DNA from: Temnopleurus reevesii | Lineage: Eukaryota; Echinodermata; Echinoidea; Temnopleuroida; Temnopleuridae | Reading direction: 5' to 3' | Assembly: GCA_036244855.1 (NCBI GenBank) | Contig: BQKZ01002365.1 | Location: 23,954 to 35,698, forward strand | DNA: 11,745 bases | Part shown: positions 8,122-11,745 of the stretch, piece after piece | How the letters are laid out: each line of letters begins with the position of its first letter | Numbering within the stretch: the first letter of the stretch is position 1 | Translations under genes and position numbers: made by a program | The notes under the pieces: model-generated | What the model saw: only the letters and a program-made list of their open reading frames with translations | What the model was told of the DNA's origin: nothing | Databases searched by the model: none

Positions 8122-8603
8122 ATAATGCCCCATGCAATTTACCCCCTCCCCTCCCCTCACCTATATTCAAGTGTTGAAAAAATAGGCTTCCTGAATTTTT
8201 AGGCTCTTGTTTTCTCCATCATACACATTGAAAATAATTAGGCTTTATGAATTTTCAGGTTCTTGTTTTATCTAGAACACACCTGCAGAACACACTGATT
8301 TATCGAGCAACAGATGATTCTGTAGTAGTACGAGATCTGTGGTCAAGAGTCTAGTATCCCTCTAGCGTGAATGCATAATTGATATTCTCCTCCATGTATG
8401 CGGTTGTCAACATCTGATTTTTATTTCAGGGTTTCTCTGAATGTCTCTGTTAGAAATGCCACAGGTAGAATGTTTAGAAATTTGCGAGGGGGTGGATAAT
8501 GCATTCTTGTTCTCTTGTTTTAAGAGAAATTGTTTTTCATTTTGCCAGTAATAATGTAGACTACCAAAGAATTACAACATAACTATTGGCTGAATAACTA
8601 ATA
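8122..8603. repeat. Tandem repeat unit 1 of 3 (~482 bp)
   Basis: First copy of a direct repeat, beginning ATAATGCCCCATG and ending in an ATAAT-rich linker. Its most conserved core, from CTGATTTATCGAGCAACAG to the TTTATTTCAGG block (about 8295-8430), differs from unit 2 at only about seven positions in ~137. The unit is longer than the others because it contains an internal ~55 bp duplication (8173-8225 and 8226-8281, both with TAGGCT...GAATTTT...AGG(T/C)TCTTGTTTT). It carries TGTGGTC (8338-8344) and ATGCATAAT (8371-8379). The family is not recognised and it is non-coding. Confidence 0.9.
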
Positions 8604-9069
8604 ATAATACCCCATGAAATTCATCCCTACCCATCTCCTGGATTCAAACATTAGAAATAATTAGGCTCTATTAATTTTCAGGTTCTAGTTTTCTCTGAAA
8701 CACACCTGGACTGGAGAACGGGCTGATTTATCGAGCAACAGATGATTCTGTAGTAGTATGAGATCTGTGGTCAAGGGTCCTCTATCCCTCTAGCGTGAAT
8801 GCATAATTGATATTCTCCTCCATGTATGAGGTTGTCAACATCTGATTTTTATTTTAGGATTTCTCTGAAAGTCTCTATTAGAAATGCCACAGGTAGAATG
8901 TTTAGAAACTTGCGAGGAGGTGGTTTATGCATTCTAGTTTCATTCTTGTTTAAAAATAAATTGTTTTTCATTTTGCCAATACTGAAGACTACCAAAGTAT
9001 TACAACATAAATATTGGTTGTATAAATAATAATTATAAAAATAATGATGATAATGATAATGATGAGATA
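8604..9069. repeat. Tandem repeat unit 2 of 3 (~466 bp)
   Basis: Second copy, starting ATAATACCCCATG. It matches units 1 and 3 almost throughout, with small indels. The end carries an expanded AT-rich linker containing a GATAAT-type simple repeat (about 9028-9066). TGTGGTC lies at 8766-8772 and ATGCATAAT at 8799-8807. A 67-codon open frame beginning at 8826 runs through the unit but is broken in the sister copies, so it is not a conserved protein. Confidence 0.9.
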
Positions 9070-9511
9070 ATAATGCCCCATGAAATTTCCCCCACCCATC
9101 TCGTGGATTTAAACATTAGAAATAATTAGGCTTTATGAATTTCAGGTTCTTTTTTCTCTAAAACACACCTGCAGAACGTTCTGATTTATCGAGCAACAGA
9201 TGATTCTGTAGTAGTATGAGATTTGTGGTCAAGGGTCCACTATCCCTCTAGCGTGAATGCATAATTCATACTCTCCTGCATGTAGGGGGTTGTCAACATC
9301 TGATTTTTATTTCAGGATTTCTCTGAAAGTCTCTATTATAAATGTCACAGGTAGAATGTTGAGAAATTTGCAAGGAGATAGATTATGCATTCTAGTTTTC
9401 TAGTTCTAGTTTAAAGAGAAATTGTTTTTCATTTTGCCAGTAATACTGTAGACTACCAAAAGAATTACAACATAATTATTTGCTGAATAAATAATAATGA
9501 TAATAATAATG
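9070..9511. repeat. Tandem repeat unit 3 of 3 (~442 bp)
   Basis: Third copy, starting ATAATGCCCCATG and ending in an ATAATGATAATAATAAT linker, after which the similarity stops. TGTGGTC lies at 9224-9230 and ATGCATAAT at 9257-9265. It appears closer to unit 2 than to unit 1: both share GGATTTCTCTGAAAGTCTC where unit 1 has GGGTTTCTCTGAATGTCTC. This suggests the 2/3 split is the younger duplication. Confidence 0.9.
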
Positions 9512-9970
9512 AAAATTTATCATGACAGGAATGATAGGTCTGTTTACTTAGCAGTTGGTTTTAAATAACCCGAGAGCGTGCCTGAGTGTTGCCTGACATA
9601 TTGTGTGCAAATTATAGGGATTCCAAGTATTATACATACATGTAGATAAAATGTGATAATCATGTTTAATAAATACTAGGTCCTTTTCCAGACTTACAAT
9701 GTTTCAGTGATTACAGCGTTTACTATCAATGCGAGGTCCTGCTCAGGCCTTTTGCTATCAGCTGTGCCTACTGTACAAAAGACATTGATGTCTGAGTTTC
9801 ATAATTTTATTTAGACAGTTTTATTTCAGATTGTATTACAGGTCAAATATCGGTGATTTCAGGGTAACATTAATTACAGAAAAACAAGGAAGATATGAAT
9901 TAATTGAGAGTAGCAAATCAATCATCCTTGCTTTGTATATTGGCGAAATTGTCTTAAATTTTATAGCACA
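9512..9970. other. AT-rich non-coding stretch between two repeat blocks
   Basis: No gene is supported. A 15 bp word TCAGGCCTTTTGCTA at 9743-9757 is repeated exactly at 6921-6935, perhaps from an old dispersed repeat. A single AGGTCAAA half-site occurs at 9840-9847. Confidence 0.6.
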
Positions 9971-10329
9971 CACCCCTCCGGAAAGTTTTCAAAAATAGAA
10001 TGATATTCCGAAAGATCATCGATAAAACAGGCCTTTCGGTGGTAAGATGGTGATGCCAATACATGCACCTTTGTTGTTTTAATGTTCTCCATTGCTTTCT
10101 GCTATTCCACTAGAGGTCAAAGGTCATGACCTTAGAAAGCCCCTGGGGGAATATCTACACTTCACCTTGGTGTGAGTGTCTACTGTTTTGGCTCAGGAGC
10201 TCACCCTTGAATGTGAGTGGAGACCTACCAGAAAGTTGGCATTATGAAAATTGTTTTTAGAAACCATGCATGAAGAAAGCAAGGTGTCATAATAAAGCTG
10301 GTTTTGGAGCCAAAAGGTTGTTCGCATGT
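9971..10329. repeat. Direct repeat with nuclear-receptor sites, copy 1
   Basis: First of two near full-length copies (about 359 bp). Shared blocks with copy 2 include AAAAATAGAAT near the start, GGTGCCAATAC-like sequence, TTTTAATGTTCTCCA, CTGCTATTCCA, the AGGTCA composite, GAAAGCCCCTGGGG, CACCTTGGTGTGAGTG, AGGAGCTCACCCTTGAATGT, CCAGAAAGTTGGCA and AAAGCAAGGTGTCATAATAAA. Over the ~205 bp from CTGCTATTCC to CATAATAAA I count about 19 differences, roughly 90% identity. The plus-strand composite site is at 10114-10132. It encodes no recognisable protein on either strand. Confidence 0.9.
10114..10132 (+). promoter_or_regulatory. DR1 overlapping IR0 nuclear-receptor composite site
   Basis: The 19 bases AGGTCAAAGGTCATGACCT contain a perfect DR1 (AGGTCA-A-AGGTCA, 10114-10126), the arrangement bound by RXR, HNF4 and COUP-TF type receptors. 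Sharing its second half-site is a perfect inverted repeat with no spacer (AGGTCATGACCT, 10121-10132), known as the palindromic thyroid hormone element. The match is direct; binding is inference. Confidence 0.5.
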
Positions 10330-10440
10330 TGTTATAAGTATGCATTGAGGAAGACTGGTTTAATACCCGGTGACCAGTTTGTAAATGTCTGTGTTGTGGA
10401 AATATTCTGCTATTCCACTGAAGGTCAAAGGGCATGACCT
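10330..10440. repeat. Partial third piece between the two copies
   Basis: The part from TTCTGCTATTCCACTG to GGGCATGACCT (about 10405-10440) matches the middle of copies 1 and 2, including the AGGTCA composite at 10422-10440. The preceding ~75 bp does not align clearly. It looks like the remnant of a tandem array in which one unit lost its ends, joined at about 10441 to the start of copy 2. Confidence 0.6.
10422..10440 (+). promoter_or_regulatory. DR1/IR0 composite site, variant copy
   Basis: Same 19 bp composite as at 10114, but the central half-site is AGGGCA instead of AGGTCA. This leaves AGGTCA-A-AGGGCA and AGGGCA-TGACCT. One-base variants of this kind still match degenerate DR1 consensus sequences. 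It lies in the partial middle repeat. Confidence 0.4.
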
Positions 10441-10788
10441 TTGAATGCCCCCAGAAAGCATTAAAAATAGAATAAAGATATTCGAAAAGATCAAATGATG
10501 AAAACAGGTCTTCCGGTGGTGGTGCCAATACCTTTGGTGTTTTAATGTTCTCCAGTGCTTTCTGCTATTCCATTGGAGGTCAAAGGGCATGACCTCAGAA
10601 AGCCCCTGGGGAATATCTGCACCTCACCTTGGTGTGAGTGCCTAATGTTTTTGCACAGGAGCTCACCCTTGAATGTGAGGGGAGACCCACCAGAAAGTTG
10701 GCAGTATGAAAATAGTTTTTAGAAGCCGTAAAGAAAGCAAGGTGTCATAATAAAACCAGTTTAGGAGCCGTAAGTTTGCTGGCATGTC
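10441..10788. repeat. Direct repeat with nuclear-receptor sites, copy 2
   Basis: Second near full-length copy (about 348 bp), roughly 470 bp downstream of copy 1 and in the same orientation. Small deletions relative to copy 1 include a few bases at the CCATGCATG/CCGT position. Its composite site at 10577-10595 has GGGCA in place of GGTCA in the second half-site. Minus-strand open frames of 60-111 codons cross these repeats but do not correspond between copies, so they are not genes. Confidence 0.9.
10577..10595 (+). promoter_or_regulatory. DR1/IR0 composite site, variant copy
   Basis: Identical over the 19 bp to the variant at 10422, with the AGGGCA central half-site. This supports a shared history of the middle piece and copy 2, as opposed to independent mutation. 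Confidence 0.4.
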
Positions 10789-11239
10789 AAAATGATGACT
10801 TGTTTTTTGCTCTAATCTGCTGGCATTTATTTTTATTCGACTCATTCAAATAGGATATTTCAACTTTGTTATAATTATTATACACCAATGCACTTGCAAT
10901 GTCACTAGCCTGTAGATGGGAGGCTACCCTGGGGAAGAGAAAACAATTCTTGTTATTCTGCATGGTAATTAAACACAAGTCTTGTATAAAAACAAACAAA
11001 GAAATGTAATTCCTTCCAGATTGGTGGTGGTTTTCAATTGAAAACAATTTGCTATACCACTAAATATTAATTATATTTCTTATTAATTATCAAGAATATC
11101 CATCAATCTTAAATATTGATGATTTTTCTTTATTATGCGAACATAAAAAAAACGGGGGATGCATCTGTTCTGGTGTTATCGGCATGCATCTCTTGTGTGG
11201 GGACTTCTTGTTCTATTTGCTCAGCCTCCATGGGATTTG
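10789..11239. other. AT-rich non-coding stretch with small palindromes
   Basis: No gene is supported; the 86-codon minus-strand frame (10787-11047) has no recognisable domain. A perfect 16 bp palindrome GTTTTCAATTGAAAAC lies at 11030-11045. Inverted pairs TAGCCT/AGGCTA (10906-10926) and CATCAAT/ATTGATG (11101-11121) are also present, with an A8-type run near 11146-11152. Confidence 0.6.
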
Positions 11240-11497
11240 AGCTGCGTCAGATGTTGAGGATGATGAGGAGGAGAGGGTGGAGGGGATGAGAAGGGATGAG
11301 GATAGCATGATGGAGGATGAAGGGTGGAAGAAGAGTCGAGGATGGTGGAAGGGGTCAGCAATTCTAAGATGGGGAAGAGGTAGGGATGATGAGGTAGGAG
11401 GTGGAGGGGATGAAAGGGGATGAGGACAGGATGTTTGAAAAAGGATGGTGTAGGAACAAGGAGGAGTGGATGGTGGAGGAGTCAGCAATTCTAAGAT
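11240..11497. repeat. Purine-rich minisatellite, two ~126 bp units
   Basis: The plus strand is almost all purine (GGA, GAT and GGGG words). Two units align from GATGATGAGG (11259 and 11385) through GGTGGAGGGGATGA (11276 and 11400) to TCAGCAATTCTAAGAT (11355-11370 and 11482-11497), a period of about 126 bp. The complementary strand is open for 140 codons (11213-11635), giving a serine/proline-rich translation that simply reflects the pyrimidine-rich repeat. I do not consider it a protein. Confidence 0.85.
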
Positions 11498-11536
11498 TGA
11501 ATTGAATTGAATTGAATTTATTGAATTGAATTTATT
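11496..11536 (-). repeat. (TTGAA)n pentanucleotide tract with AATAAA signals on the minus strand
   Basis: Four ATTGA units (11496-11515) continue into ATTTATTGAATTGAATTTATT. On the minus strand this reads as ATTCA-type repeats with two AATAAA hexamers (complement of TTTATT at 11517-11522 and 11531-11536). Short tandem tails of this kind are typical of CR1/L2-like non-LTR retroelement 3' ends. Confidence 0.7.
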
Positions 11537-11745
11537 AACATCACACACACGTACATGTTCATAATACATGAAATAACATACAGTATTACAATGATAAATA
11601 CTATCATAGTAGTTAAACAAAATGATGAAATACATATGAAATATGAAACATAAAAAAGGTACACATATTGTAGAAGGGGACGGTGATGATGTTAAAAGGA
11701 ACTAGAAGTTAGCACAAGTGCTAGTCGAGTCTAGTTCCATACGTT
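11498..11745 (-). mobile_element. Possible 3' end of a minus-strand non-LTR retroelement
   Basis: Read on the minus strand, AT-rich untranslated-like sequence runs toward GTGTGTGATGTTAATAAATT and then a (ATTCA)n tail abutting the minisatellite at 11497. This order (3' untranslated sequence, AATAAA, short tandem tail) resembles a truncated LINE or LINE-dependent SINE. No reverse transcriptase or endonuclease sequence is within the window; any body would extend beyond 11745. Confidence 0.35.

Noticed and set aside
8826..9029. Open frame through tandem unit 2
   Set aside because: The equivalent frame is not open over the same length in units 1 and 3.
8122..9511. CRISPR-like regular repeat array
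   Set aside because: Units are about 450 bp with similarity throughout and no short repeat/unique spacer alternation, and the DNA is eukaryotic in character.
10193..10590. Minus-strand open frames of 111 and 76 codons
   Set aside because: They cross the duplicated ~350 bp repeat, overlap each other in different frames and are not kept between the repeat copies.
11213..11635. Longest open frame in the window, 140 codons on the minus strand
   Set aside because: It is the complement of the purine-rich minisatellite and the (TTGAA)n tract. The serine/proline-rich product is a composition artefact and it starts within retroelement-like sequence.
1..11745. tRNA or rRNA genes
   Set aside because: I looked for GGTTCRANNC-type tRNA B-box sequence and conserved rRNA blocks and found no convincing candidate on either strand.

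Overview
The window reads as non-coding DNA from a eukaryotic nuclear genome. It is visibly AT-rich, has no long open reading frame on either strand, and no reading frame I examined shows a protein domain I recognise. It carries (GAT)n, poly-G, (TTGAA)n and GT-type simple repeats, several low-copy dispersed or tandem repeats, and at least one foldback transposon-like element. The style (TACATGTACATGTA palindromes, GTGGCCAC/ACCTGTCT repeat fragments, AGGTCA-rich repeats, an ATTCA-type retroelement tail) suggests a marine invertebrate, most likely an echinoderm such as a sea urchin. That assignment is pattern recognition, not proof. The DNA could be intergenic or a large intron.

Layout. 1-1284 is plain AT-rich sequence. 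At 1290-1306 there is a perfect DR5 of AGGTCA half-sites on the minus strand, next to a more complex, GC-richer island (about 1320-1620) that looks like a candidate cis-regulatory module. 1621-2290 holds two diverged copies of one segment, the second split by a ~170 bp insertion. 2703-2941 is a foldback (MITE-like) element with a perfect 5 bp target-site duplication and three mutually complementary arms. 3721-3810 is a short GTGGCCAC-type repeat fragment. 4358-4614 is bounded by 12 bp inverted repeats, and a T8G19 tract follows at 4665-4691. 5000-5110, 6241-6540 and 7400-7620 are further GC-richer or homeodomain-site-rich islands. 6678-6889 is a GAT microsatellite.

8122-9511 is a three-copy direct tandem repeat with a unit of about 440-480 bp. 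Each copy keeps a Runx-like site, a POU-like site and a 35 nt cassette bounded by splice-like AG/GT. 9971-10788 is a duplicated ~350 bp repeat plus a partial third piece, and all three pieces carry a 19 bp nuclear-receptor composite site (DR1 overlapping an inverted repeat IR0). 11240-11497 is a purine-rich 126 bp minisatellite. It abuts the (TTGAA)n tail of what looks like the 3' end of a minus-strand non-LTR retroelement (11496 to the end of the window).

No protein-coding gene, tRNA, rRNA or CRISPR array could be supported. The most interesting signal is the concentration of consensus nuclear-receptor half-site arrays: one single-copy DR5, and three repeat-borne DR1/IR0 composites. Next are the foldback element and the triplicated unit with conserved motif content.
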